From Nigrospora sphaerica (lineage: Eukaryota > Ascomycota > Sordariomycetes > Amphisphaeriales > Apiosporaceae): 64,000 nt of DNA. Shown here piece after piece: positions 10,813 through 22,314 of this stretch. The stretch covers positions 5,704,001 to 5,768,000 of the forward strand of contig JAGVVL010000002.1 in assembly GCA_018287875.1 (NCBI GenBank). Reading direction: 5' to 3'. The notes beneath the pieces are model-generated. The model was given only the letters and a program-made list of their open reading frames with translations, searched no databases and was not told the origin of the DNA. Position 1 is the first letter of the stretch. Every line of letters begins with the position of its first letter. The translations under genes and the position numbers were made by a program.

Positions 10813-11966
10813 AGCCGTCGACCGCCTATCAGTAGGCTGGGACGAGTCGCATTACCGGCCACTGCTACCTCGCGTAGGTCATAAAGGCGCGTGGAAGGAT
10901 GCCCCGAGCAGTTGGATACCGAGGTATTCCCAGTTCAAGGGGGGGGGGGCGCAGTGTGGATGAGTAAAAGCAGGCAAGGCGGGAAGCCAGCACGTGGCAC
11001 ACAGTGAGTTTGCCTTCGCGCGGTTGCGGAGGCCGCGAGTCTGCGCGCGTGCAACGGTAACACGGAGCAGCTCCCTCGTAGAAACTCTTTGTCCCGCAGC
11101 GTCTCTGCAAGGGCGCGTGATGTTCGTCGTGTCGCGTCCTGAAGAGCGGGTGCCTATCGCAAGACAGGACGGGGGTTCAGCCGGCCAGTCAGGATCCCAA
11201 TGCCCGTGCCAAGGTTATGGATTTGCGTCGGCTCAAAGATGGGACCCGGGGATGTCAGAACAAGTAACAAGCGGTTGAGCCGGGCATGAGCAGCACGACC
11301 AACTGTCTAACGGAATCGATCTGTACTGGGTAAGAAGAGGTGGTAGTACTTGAGTACCTGCTGACTTACTATTGGAACTTACCTAAGTCGCGTTAGGTAA
11401 TGACGGGAAGGTTCCTTGGGGTGCGGCCGAGTGGCTAAGTGGCTGTGTGGCTTACTCTTCCCCCCCGCCAATTGTGGCTGATGCGGCGCAGGGCGAATGA
11501 TGGCAACGACTGCCGACTCTATTGCCGATACCCGCCTACCGGCGCTCACGACCGCCCGTCTCGCCCACTTTCTTTACGTGCCAGCCCTTGTTTGATTCCC
11601 ATTCTTCCTATACTATTATCCGGGGTCGGGAGTCCACGTTGCTTGGGCCCGGAGAAGTTACGGCGTTTCCCCCAGTTGGGTCGGGCCTTTTCACCCGCTT
11701 CCATCTCCTTGCACTCAGGACATCGCCATCCCGTCCCTCTTATCCACCGATCCTTTTGGGGGCCTCCACTCAGTGTCGACCATGCATCAAGCTCGATCAT
11801 AACAACCGATGGGCCGACACAACCTGGACAAGTCCGACTGAGAGCGCTTTTTGAATCCCATTGCCATCGCATGGTGGGAGCTGCGCGAAGCGAGCTGGGC
11901 ACTTCCAAACCGCGGGTGTCACGTGGAGACTGTTAGAAGCGATTCGCATCGTTTGCCGGTCCCAAG
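10813..11966. promoter_or_regulatory. Bidirectional intergenic region between Zn2Cys6 gene and QutR-like gene
   Basis: About 1.15 kb separates two divergent start codons. It contains an 11-base G run (10939-10949) close to the Zn2Cys6 start and several TACCT-type repeats. No gene is recognised, and I cannot assign individual operators. Confidence 0.45.
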
Positions 11967-14508
11967 ATGCTCACCCAGACCTTTGGTGTAGCAAAGATGG
12001 GCTCCTCTGATACATCGGTCATGGCGGCAGACGGCCCGGGTCCCAGGAACCCCGACCTACCCAATCGCCGGGTCTTCCATGCCGACGCTTCCATTGTGCT
12101 TGTTGGCTGCCGCGGCGCCGGGAAGCGGACTCTTGGCTTCATTGGCGCCGGCTATCTGCATCGCCGCCTGCTCACCGAGGACCACTACTTCGAACAGGCG
12201 ACGGGGTGCAATCGAGCCAAGTTTCTGGAGCAGTACGGCAGAGAAGCGTTCCAGAGCCAGATGGCCACTACGCTGGCCCAGGTCCTGCAGACGCATCCAA
12301 CCAACTGTATCATAGAGTGCGGACTGGGTATTTTCTCAAAAGAAACCAAGGAGATACTCAGGCAGTTCTCCGAAACCAACCCCGTCATCTATGTCCACCG
12401 TGAGAGGGATGAGATAGCGAAGGTCCTGAGGCTGTCGACCGCAGAGACAGACAAGCTTTTGCAAGCCGACCGGAGGCACCGCGACTGCGCCAACTTGGAG
12501 TACTACAACCTGCTGGACACCGGAGACAGCCTCGAGTCCCAGTCCTGTATTAGATCGGTTTCCACGAGCTCGGCCCGGCTCCTGCAAGTCAAGGAAGACT
12601 TTACCAAATTCCTCGACCTGATCACGGGGCGGGGGGCAACTCGGTCCTGGATGGAAAACCCCTTCTCAATTAACGCCATACCCCCAGAGCACCGCTTATA
12701 CTCCTTCATTCTGCGACTGCGACTATCTCATCTCTTACGCCCGGGGTTAGACCTCGAAAGGCTGGAGTCCGGTGGGGATGCCGTCGAGCTGGTGGTTGAC
12801 ACATGGCCGGACAATATCCTGGAAGCAATCGCGACGCAGGTGTCATTGATTCGCCGAAAGCTGGACCTGCCCATAATCTACCACGTGGAGGAGATCCCAC
12901 GCGAGGAACGACAGAGACCTCCCGAAGAAAGGGATGCCGAAGACCTGAAGCTCCTACAACATGGACTGAGACTGGGAGTCGACTATCTCAGCCTCGATTT
13001 GGAGAGAAACGAACAGTTGATGTTCCGGACCCTTTGTGTACGTGGCAGGACCAAGATCATTGGCAACTTTACTCTAAAGGGGTTGACGGCGCCGATGTGG
13101 TCGGACGACAGCTATATCGAACGGTACATGAACGCCAAAGCACTCGGCTGCAACGTCGTGCGCTTTGCCCGCTTCTGCGCCGGCAATAAAGACAACGCGC
13201 TCCGCGCCGCTCTGTTAAAAAGGATCGACGAGCTCCCGGAGCCCAAACCTGTGGTGGTGGCCTACGAATTCTCGGTCTTCGGCGCCGTTAACGATGTCCT
13301 CGACGCAAAAGGGCCGTCGGGCAATCTGCAAGGACTGACTTTTGCCCCCGTGGGCCATGAAACCATGGAACCATCCGCCCGCGAACATCTCTGTGGGGTC
13401 AATACCGTGCGAGGCTGCCTCCGCAACATGTTTCGTCATGGCCTTCTGCAGCCGCTCAAATTTTATACCCTGGGGTCCAAGGTCTACTACTCGGCGTCTC
13501 CGGCCATGCACCGGGCTGGGTATGAGCTGCTCATGATGCCACACACCTTCGACGCTCGGCAATGCACCGAGTTGGACGATGTCGAACGGATCCGCGGCGA
13601 GCCCGATTTTGGAGGTGCCTGTCTAACCGCTCCGTTCAAAGTCGCCATGCTGTCGCGCGTCGACCATCTGAGCACGCACGCGACGGCTATCGGCGCCGTC
13701 AACACCCTCCTCCCGCTCCGGGGCCAGACCTCTTCGATTCTGAACCACGCCAACGCGCGCAACCGGACCGGCGCCACGTCCAAGTTTTACGGCGACAATA
13801 CGGACTGGAGTGCAATCACTACGTGCCTGCGCCGTGCCATCAGTCCCCGGAACGCCGTCCAGCCGTCTCGGACGACTGGGCTCGTCATCGGTGCCGGCGG
13901 CATGGCGCGGGCCGCCATTTATGCGCTGATTAAGCTTGGCTGTCGCAATATCTTCATCTATAACCGGACCCGGGCCAACGCCGAGACGGTGGCGGAGCAC
14001 TTTAACCAGTGGGCGGCGCAATACCGTCTTGTGCGACCCCAGGATCCCTCGGCCGTGATCTGCCGGGTGCTCGACTCGGCGGCCCAGGAGTGGCCCGCGG
14101 GCTACCAGCAGCCGACCATGATCGTGTCGTGCATCGCCTCGGCCGGCGACCTCCACGACGCCACGGTCGAGTTTCGACTGCCTCCGCAATGGCTGAAGAG
14201 CCCTACCGGAGGCGTCGTCGTCGAGGTACGGTTGAGCTCCCCTCCCCGTCGCATGACAACCGTCTAACCCGCGCGCTAAACAGCTGGCCTACGAGCCCCT
14301 CGTCACCGCCTTGATCTACCAAATGCGCAGCATCCGGGACGCCGGCGGTACGTCGTGGGTCATCGTCGACGGTCTCGAGGTCGTGTGCGAGATGGCTATC
14401 GAGGCCTTCGAGCTGATGACGGGGCGCAAAGCCCCCAAGGCGCTGATGCGACGCGTGTGCAACGAGGCCTGGGAGAAGAACTGCGCCCCTTTCGAACCTC
14501 GCCGGTAA
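11967..14508 (+). CDS. Quinate repressor-like protein (QutR/QA-1S family, AROM-derived)
   Basis: Two exons (11967-14225, 14284-14508) encode 827 aa with three AROM-like domains in order: shikimate-kinase-like (about 40-220), type I dehydroquinase-like (about 235-480) and shikimate-dehydrogenase-like (about 500-825). In Aspergillus QutR and Neurospora QA-1S this arrangement is a non-enzymatic repressor that blocks the activator until quinate is present. The sequence agrees. The P-loop is GCRGAGKRT, with Arg54 where Ser/Thr should follow Lys. The dehydroquinase His motif region reads GNFTLKG without histidines. The dehydrogenase part keeps YSASPAMHRAG, APFK and GDNTDW plus a GAGGMARAA nucleotide loop. 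The start may be Met 11967 or Met 11997. No quinate catabolic gene is nearby, so it is separated from any qut cluster here. Confidence 0.85.
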
Positions 14509-15434
14509 CGCCCCAGCTTTCCCTCGGGGCCCGGCTGCGTATGAGATGAGTACGATATCAATGCAAACACGAGAAGGTGGTTCCATAGCCTCGGCTCTAT
14601 GAACCATACGATGCTGGATTGGCAGGGAAATCCATGGCTGTTTCTGGGCTCGTCTGCCACTTATATAGTTGCGTTGAGCACCTTGGCTCGAGGAATGCCG
14701 TGCTACAATCGCGAAGGCGTCGGGGGGCACCCCACTACTGCAAACAATCTCAGATTGGTTTGGTTTTCACAGACCCAAGCCTCCCCGTCTTCATACCCCA
14801 AGTGCCCACTCCAGTAGTACATAGTTACGGATGCTTCTGCGAGTCTGGTCTGGAGGCCAATCATCAGGGGCACTCAGTGTCGTCTACGCACGGACCATGT
14901 CCGTTCAAAAAGCAGGGCACAGGTGAAGGCGCTGCTACGCACACCTTTTACTATTTTCCATTCTCACACCACCATCTCGAAGCCACTTCACTCGTGAATG
15001 ACCAGTCCAAACATGGGCCGAGGTTGGGAAAGCATGTTCTGTTATTCCGCTACGAATGAATGCAGACAATACCCATGCATACGCACTGCAGTGCCCCCGT
15101 CCCAAATGTCTATGGAGAAGCCCTCCGGGCCTTCTATCGTCAAATTCGTCAAAACTTCCAGCGCCGAGCCGTCCTCCTCCGGACAGAAACCCATGCCCAG
15201 AGTTAAGCACCACGCTTGCTACCCAATCTGCCCACAGCCATGCCGCTGATGGGATGAGATGAAACCAAAGAAAAGAAGGCGAACCAGGGTCCGACGCCCA
15301 TGAGGAAGGACGGACGTGGCGGCGTGTTCAATCACCGGCTGCTGGCCCACAACGCTCGCTGTGCTCGTACTGCGCTCGTAAAATGCTAACCTCACTACCA
15401 GACTAAACGGGGTCGAACCCGTGGGGCGTGCAAC
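14509..15434. other. Intergenic 3' region
   Basis: Convergent 3' ends of the QutR-like gene and the next minus-strand gene. Only short, domain-free frames are present. A GGTTCGACCCC B-box-like string near 15411-15424 (minus) is not part of a foldable tRNA. The strong hairpin just beyond is listed separately. Confidence 0.4.
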
Positions 15435-15470
15435 TGTCTGCAAGCGGCAAAGTGCCACGGCTTGCAGACA
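15435..15470 (-). other. Perfect 11-bp hairpin just after a stop codon (3' UTR element candidate)
   Basis: TGTCTGCAAGC and GCTTGCAGACA form an exact inverted repeat. The 14-base interior can itself pair GGCA with TGCC around a 3-base loop. It begins about 21 bases downstream of the stop of the minus-strand gene at 15492, so it would be transcribed in that 3' UTR. A role in stability or 3'-end formation is inference. Confidence 0.55.
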
Positions 15471-15491
15471 TGCCGCCGCGCCGCGACGCGA

Positions 15492-16179
15492 CTAGACGAG
15501 CTCAAAGCCGTCGTCCTCGATGGTGTCGGGCTCGGGGGCGCCGCCTTGGTTGGGGCGTCGGAGGTTGCGCAAACGGGCCTTTCGGCCCTTGAGCTCGTCT
15601 CCGTTGGAGTCGACGATCTCGTACTCCTTCTCCACGAGCTTCTCTGTCTCCTTGGTGTTGGGCTTGACGAAGATGTCAAGGGAAAGTGGCTTCCCTGGGG
15701 TATCCGTCGCATCGAAGCTGTACAAGAACCGATCCGGCGTGGCCGTGGGCTGCGGGTAAACCATGGTCGAGGAGGGAAGCATGTCGAGAAGAGAACGCGT
15801 CATGGTCGAATCGTCCAGCTCCTCCATTGCCGACACCTTCTCCCGCGCGCGTCCCGAGGGCAAGTCCCAGGCCATCTTGGGTTTGACGATGTTTCTTGAC
15901 GGCATGTGAGGTCTGCTGGATATGTCAGAACTGATACGCCTGCAGTCACTGTGGCCTACAGCAGGGCGCGACTTACTCCTTCCAGGCACGGCCGGGTCTG
16001 ATTTTGGTGGTTTGGAGACCGGCTTGCTCAGCGGCACGCTTGTTGAAATCGACAAAGAGGTCGACCCTCTGCCCGGGAGCGGCTCGGGTGCCGTGGGCCC
16101 ACTTGGAAGTTCGTTCCTTGGCACGTTTTGGGTCTTGCGAAGCGCTTCGCAGGTCGCGAGCTACCTGGAATGAAGCCAT
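15492..16179 (-). CDS. Conserved fungal protein of unknown function
   Basis: Two exons (16179-15977, 15912-15492; 64-bp intron) encode 207 aa. The junction AWK-E|PHMPSRN keeps frame. The N-terminus is basic (RAKERTSKWAHGTRAAPGQR), followed by VDLFVDFNKRAAEQAG. The middle has KMAWDLPSGRAREKVSAMEE and a Ser/Thr-rich turn. The C-terminal half includes RFLYSFDATDTPGKPLSLD and ends in an acidic DTIEDDGFELV tail. There is no signal peptide, membrane span or enzyme motif. The pattern looks like an orphan but conserved Sordariomycete protein. The gene has a very long gene-free upstream region and a 3' hairpin close to its stop. Confidence 0.72.
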
Positions 16180-19100
16180 GATGATGGTTCTCGATACTGA
16201 GTTGGGAGGGCGGTTGTTTTGGAACGAGGTATAAGCTACCGTTTCGGGCAGGCTTATATCTAGGCAGGAGGGACCGGATCTGCCGATCGCCAACGCAGGG
16301 ACAGGTGATGGTGCGTGTGTGAAGGGAGATGATTAAAGATTACGGAGACACGGGCGACGGGTGGATGAGAAGTCGATGCGAGGAGGGCGAAGTAAAAGGG
16401 GAGGCAGTTGAAGGAGCAGAAAGGAGCAAAGGTATCGGGGGCCGGCGGGCGCAGCGGGGGAAGGGTTATGACACAGCTGATAGCGTCACACGGCAGAGCC
16501 AGGTAAAAAGGGTGTTGGGGATGATAAGGCCGGGTGAGGCGGGCAGTGTTGGTGGTTTGCAAAGGGCAGCTGCTTTGTTCCCTCGGGCTTGGTACGGCCG
16601 ATGACGAGGGTAAGCAGGCTGCTGGGTGCAAGTGCAGGTGTGCTTGTCGTCAGGAGAAGAGGCGAACGGCTTTGGGCTTGGGACCTGGGCCTTAGTTGTT
16701 GGCCAAGGGAGAGAGACAGAAAGAGAGTGGAAGGGGGTGGAATCGGATGTGTCAGGTCCAAGGCTGGCAGCTGATGTGTGATGGTGTTGAGCTACGAGGA
16801 GCTGGAGGCAGTGCGAGATATGTATGGATGCGGGCGTACGGACAAACAGCCAGAGTCCGGATGCTGTTACTGCTTCTGGCCGGGTGACTCAGACGGTATA
16901 GGATGCAGGTGTAGATACTGAGACAGCGGTACCGTACACAGCCGCTGGAACGGGGCCTCGGTCGGTACTGGAGGATGAATGACTAGGTGAATGACTGTCC
17001 GGCGATCGCGCAGGTGTTATCGATAGCCTGGTGTTCCAAGTGGCTACCTAGCCCGGACCGGAAAGAGCAGGAGCGAAACAGGGGGGCGCAGGGAACAAGA
17101 GATTGGAAGCGAGAGAAGGCCGGTACGCGATTATACGAAGGCAGTTGCTTGGCTGGCTGGGTTTGAGTTCCGAGTCACCGGTCGCTTGTTGGGTTGTCTG
17201 TTGGGTTATGTATGCGGGTCCTTTGTGCAGTGCGAGAAAGGGGAAGGCGAGAGAGCAAGCAGCCAGGGCGAGCGCATAGCAGTAGTAGCAGCAGTTGTCA
17301 TCGGACGGGCCATCGGGGCCTCTCTTTATCATGGCAATCCCATGGCGTCAAGCTTAGCCCAGCTGCTATGTGACTTAGCGGGTTTGTCCTGTGTCTGCTA
17401 ACTTGCCCGCTGGCGCAGGTGGGAGGGCTGGATGGACGGCATTGGTCTTGGCTCCCATGCCGGTCTGTCTCTTGCCCCGGGGAGGCTCGTGAGCGGGTGG
17501 CCTGTGGGCAGCGTATTACACCGAAGTACCTACTTAATTACCTCCTCATTCGGAGCCATCCATGGCACTCGTCCGTCCAAGGATACCCGCCTCTCGAGCA
17601 CGGGGGTGCACGGGGGGCGGGCGTATGGATGGCCATGCCGAGTTATGTAAGTAAAAGGTACGTAAGCACCAACCTTGGGGGAGGGGTTCAACCTTGACCA
17701 ATGTAGTGGTGGTGCTGTTTGAAGGTAGTAAGAAGTAGGTAAGAGGTAATCAGGCAGGTCGGCGGTACGGGACCTCCCCTATCGCGATGCCAACCAGCTG
17801 CTGCTGCTCCCTATCACGAAGGATGGAGCCGGAGGGGAAGGGGGCGTGTGGGCGTGGGCGTGATGGTGGAAAGAGCCCAGCTCGTGGGTGTGACTACAAG
17901 AAGTGACGTGATCCGAGGCGACACGCACGCCTCGAACCAACCTAAGCCAGAAGGCAAGGCGCGCCCGTAACACCCCTACACGGGCACACGCGCGCGCACC
18001 GGACGGCTCACCAACCGCCACGGGGATCGCATCAGCGGCTACAACGGACCTACGGCTGACCTCTTGAGGGGACATGAGGTTGCTGCATAGGGGTCGAAAT
18101 CCAGACCCTGAAGACGGGGACCGCCTGCCCGATCTTCGGGGCTCTAGTAACTAAACCGTCGGGTGCAAGCAATCCAGCGTAGCACAATGATGGCATCAAT
18201 CAGTCGAGCCTAGGCTCCTTTAGCTACATACGTACACGTAGCTTATCAACTAGTACATACTACACGCTTAACCCAGGTACGGCTTTGTGAGTCCTGGGCA
18301 AATCTATCTGGCACTCAATTCGTAGCTGCACAGCGGCCTCGGCTGGGCGTGGCTTCTAACCCGTGCTCCCAAATCGGCATTATCATTTGTCGGCCAGTAG
18401 CCCTCTAGTGGCTGATAGCTTGTAACTCTAGCATCCCCCAACCCCTAGGAAGCGTGTCACGAATGTTGAATCATGGCCGCGTTTTATGCCTTCCCAACAC
18501 CCCCGGGGTCTCAATACCTTTTAGGTAGGTACGTGTAGGTAAGGGTGCAGGTGTTGGTACGGGGGGTAGATACGATGCCCACATACTATACGGCCATACT
18601 CCGTACTCGGGGGCCTGCTGAGCCTCGGAAAGGCCCGGGTGACAAGAGGCGTGCTGCTGTTGAGCACTTGCGATTTGATGCCGCTCACCCCTCCCTTACT
18701 ACACACCACCAGCCCCCGTACATCCATCCCAAACCCGTCGTGCTCATGCTGCGATAAGGGACAGCCTATGGGATTACCCATGTGCGCCGGTGGGTGGGCA
18801 CGAAGGGAAAGGAAAGGCTATATCCATTATCCTATTCGACGCCATCCACGCGCGGGGCCCAACATGGCGGGCCTCCAGGTTGCGCGAGGGCGAGGTAGGC
18901 AGGTCGTAGGTATGCAGCAACAAGCTGGAACCCGGATGTCCTCATTCCTTCAGCCAGCTGTGCAGGTTCCATCCTCGTTGACTTTCGGTGACGACTTGAA
19001 GCCGGGCCTCAGCTGCGCGGTCCCGCGGGGGAGGGTTATGGTCATAGGACCTCCACAATAGGAGAGACTGGATGGAACTGCTCCGCGTCCAGCGTACGGA

Positions 19101-21294
19101 ATACGTGTTCGAAACAGTACACCACGGCAGACGACAACATCAACACTCGGGGGAAGGGGCCATCAGTCAGTGAGACTACCTAACCTAGACCATGGCGACA
19201 TGGAAAGTCACACGGCCCCGATGGCGCCAAGGACGGTTCTCGGGGCGTGTCCACAGGCGGCTCGAAGCCGATAAGATAACCGAAATACCTCCGACCCCAT
19301 TCTCCCCATTGTTCTCCCTGCCCCCCAGCTCCAGCTCCAGGTTCATCCCCTGTCGTCCGCTTTCCTCTCAATGCTCTGGTTAGCCAACACGCGGCTAGCC
19401 CAGACTCACCCTGTAGCGCCCGAATGCGTAAGCTCCGGTCCTGCCGTGCCTGCGTTGTCCGCATACGGCCCATGGGAGAGTTCCCGCAACATCGTGCGTC
19501 GGGTCCGCCCTAGAGAGCAGGCGTGGAAGTGGATGCGATACAGCTACATACATACACGGATCCATGCTTACACCCATGGACGGCATCCGACGGGCAGTTA
19601 GAGAACCCCGTTGCCGTCGTCCCCCGGGGCCCAGGCATTTTACTATTTACGCTCATGTACGCAAGTACTCGTACTTCTCACATTTGGTGTGGGGGGGCGG
19701 AATGGATGGATACCACGGCAATAAGAAAACCCCCCATATGGACAGCGATAACGACGGGCTACAAATTCAACGAACGACGCATTGGGGCTATCGTAGTGTC
19801 ACAAGACCACCTCCATGACACCACCCCGTGCAGCCCCATCCTGACGCCCTGGACCAGTCCTGGGCCGGTGATGGGTTGGTTCCTGGCAGAGGGCGCCGGG
19901 GCTTGGTTGGCCCGCCCCATGTGACGAAACGTCGTGTCCAACGCGTTCGCGTACCTATTACCCGCGTGGACCCAAACAGCAGACGCGGCTTGAGAAGGAA
20001 GAAGGGTGGTGAGATGAGAAAAGGACAAAACACCCCCCTGTGCGCTCCCCTCCGAGGAAAGTACCTACCGGGGTCGTCGCCTTGTTTAGTTGGATGCTCT
20101 CGCTGCCGGCCAGCCAACGGAAGTCATCAAGACATCATCGCCCCTGGCCAAGGGGGATTCTCGAACCGCGACGCCACACGCCCGGCACGAAATGGACGGC
20201 GTCGACGACGTCACGGATCCGGCCTGGGTTCCGGATGGGGTTGGAGGCACCTGTTCGTCTCATGGCGTGGCGTGGCCTGAAGAAGGCATGAACGTACAAA
20301 ACGCCCGTCGCCACCAGTCATGGAGCTGAGAAGGAATGCCGCTGGACTGGGGAAAGTCGGCTGGGATGATAGATCTGGGAAAGTGACGTCACCCAAGTGC
20401 ATCACCACTGCCTGAGAGCTCCCTTTGACGATTACTGCCCCTGTTAATCTCCATGACACGATGCCCGGGCCGGGGGCGGTAGCCGGCATTGAAAAGAGAA
20501 TCGTCGCTTCTGCCGGTTTCATGGGAGCACCACACGTTACATTCATTCTGTTCTTAGATGCTCGGCCATGGGAAGAAGCATTTCCCGAGTACCCGCAGGG
20601 TCTTCCTTGGCTCACAAATGACTTGAATAGGTGTAAGCGTTCGGATATCTTGTGGATGCCGATTCCCACGATATGTTGAAAGGTAAAGCCAGCCCGCTTG
20701 CAGTCGTTGCGCGGCGTTTGACACTCATACGCTGTTCAGCCGTTACGTAGCGTAGCGGACAGTTGAATCTGGCAACCTGCCTAAGTATCTCGAACGGGGT
20801 CCGACGGTCAGGAGTTCCCAGACAGAGGGCAGAAGGCAAACAAGCACGTTGTTACCTTAGCCAAATGCTGCCCGAATAGAGTAATGCGTCGATAGAAGAC
20901 CAAAATAAGTCATACCACGGCCAATATTCTGTGAAGCAGGTGCCGTGGCATTCAACCAGACATCGAGGTACAGGCGCGCGTATGCGATAAGATAAGAGTT
21001 TACCGCGAAAGTTGATCAGCATCGACAATCCGCCAGAGCGTCCAGACTTGCCACCTCTATTCGCAGACCAACTGTAACACCGCCCTGGACCGTCCATCGA
21101 ACGCACGCTTCCTCGCACTTGACCGACCACCTGCTACCCGACGAGGTCCCTGCCGCACTCGACTCCTCCCCCCATCGCCGCCCGGGCGCGCATCGAGCCC
21201 ACCCACCGCGCGCGCGCACGAGAGCGCCCAACCCGGCAACAACGACCACAACTATAACCCTCGTTCCCTCTCGCGCCCACAGACCCCGCCCAAG
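16180..21294. other. 5.1-kb region without a recognisable gene
   Basis: No frame in either strand shows a known domain or a chain of splice-consistent exons. The part nearest 16180 is strongly pyrimidine-rich on the minus strand, as expected of a 5' leader/promoter of the upstream minus gene. A 26-codon ATG-to-TAA frame (18074-18154) is listed separately. The last few hundred bases before 21295 are CT-rich and look like the BUD13 promoter and leader. The rest may hold a long non-coding transcript or decayed sequence. Confidence 0.45.
18074..18154 (+). other. Small ORF of 26 codons, possible upstream ORF or peptide
   Basis: ATG to TAA encoding MRLLHRGRNPDPEDGDRLPD and six more residues. The peptide is charged with no hydrophobic segment. 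It overlaps GC-rich inverted repeats (GGGTC..GACCC; CCCGA..TCGGG). No coding gene is recognised downstream until 21295, so a uORF role lacks a partner. Chance is a real alternative. Confidence 0.25.
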
Positions 21295-22314
21295 ATGCCT
21301 TCAGACCTCTCGTCGTACCTGGCGACGCGGTACCTGACGGCGGACCCCAAACCGTCGTCGGCCAAGAAGCGCAAGAAGAAGCAGGCGGGCGCCGACGCGG
21401 GGCTCATCATCGCCGACGAGGACGAGGACGCGGGGTGGCGGCGGGCGCACACCGCCGGGGACGACGACGAAGACGGTGGTCCCGCCACCGTGGCCGGGAC
21501 CTCGGCCGAGTTCCGCAAGGCCAAGAAGTCGACGTGGAAAACGGTGGGGGCGCCGGTACCGGCCGCGGCGCAGGGCGGCGGCGACGACGACAAGGCGGCG
21601 GCCGACGCCATCCTCCGCTCGGCGGCGCAGGAGTCGGCGGCGGCGGCGGGGGGCGGCGAGGGTGAGGACGCCGACGCCGACGCGGCGCCCGTCGTCACCA
21701 TGTCGGACGGGACGCACGCGGGCCTGCAGACGGCGGCGGCCGTGTCGGCGCAGCTCGAGCGGCGCCGGCGCCGGGAGCGTGCCGACTACGAGCGCGAGAA
21801 CCCCGGCGCCGCCGAGGCCGAGACGGTCTACCGCGACGCCACGGGCCGCCGCGTCGACGTCAGCATGAAGCGCGCCGAGGCCCGCCGCGAGGCCGCCGAG
21901 GCCGAGGCCAAGAAGGCCGCCGCCCTCGAGGCCCTCAAGGGCGACGTGCAGCGCGACGAGGCCCGCCGCCGCCGCGATGCCCTCGACGACGTCCGCCTCA
22001 AAGGCGTGGCGCGCCGCGCCGACGACGAGGACCTCAACGCCGAGCTCAAGGCCCAGTCGCGCTGGGGCGACACCATGGCCGAGTTCGTCGGCCAAGGCGG
22101 TGGCGGCGGCGCCTCCGCCGCCGCCGGCAGGAAGAAGGCTAAGGGGCGCCCGGTATACCCAGGAGCGGCACCTCCGAATCGCTACGGCATACGGCCCGGC
22201 TACAGGTGGGACGGCGTGGACAGGAGCAACGGTTTTGAGATGGAGAGGTTCAAGGCTATCAACAGGGTGGAGCGGAATAAAACGCTCGACTACAACTGGC
22301 AGATGGATGAGTGA
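21295..22314 (+). CDS. cwc26: Pre-mRNA-splicing factor Cwc26/BUD13 (RES complex)
   Basis: A single-exon frame of 339 aa. BUD13 is a subunit of the RES (retention and splicing) complex with Snu17 and Pml1, which associates with the activated spliceosome in the nucleus. The start is typical (SSYLATRYLTAD), then a Lys-rich KKRKKKQ stretch. The middle is Ala/Asp/Gly-rich with a long charged coiled-coil-like helix (about 145-245: TVYRDATGRRVD..KRAEARREAAEAEAKKAA). The diagnostic C-terminus is intact: APPNRYGIRPGYRWDGVDRS, NGFE, then RNKTLDYNWQMDE. Codon use is extremely GC-rich, which leaves a long open frame on the opposite strand. It is convergent with the TFIIF gene, 355 bp apart. Confidence 0.95.
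   Translation: MPSDLSSYLATRYLTADPKPSSAKKRKKKQAGADAGLIIADEDEDAGWRRAHTAGDDDEDGGPATVAGTSAEFRKAKKSTWKTVGAPVPAAAQGGGDDDKAAADAILRSAAQESAAAAGGGEGEDADADAAPVVTMSDGTHAGLQTAAAVSAQLERRRRRERADYERENPGAAEAETVYRDATGRRVDVSMKRAEARREAAEAEAKKAAALEALKGDVQRDEARRRRDALDDVRLKGVARRADDEDLNAELKAQSRWGDTMAEFVGQGGGGGASAAAGRKKAKGRPVYPGAAPPNRYGIRPGYRWDGVDRSNGFEMERFKAINRVERNKTLDYNWQMDE

Noticed and set aside
15405..15480. tRNA gene suggested by a perfect B-box string on the minus strand
   Set aside because: The T loop would have six bases, no acceptor stem or A box at the right distance exists, and the nearby inverted repeat is an 11-bp hairpin unlike tRNA arms.
18085..18180. Minus-strand tRNA at the small ORF region
   Set aside because: B-box-like sequence is present, but the T stem does not pair and acceptor ends do not match.
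20080..20185. tRNA-like arrangement (CGTCGC/GCGACG ends with an A-box-like TTTAGTTGG)
   Set aside because: No D stem, no standard T loop and no anticodon arm of proper length could be folded.
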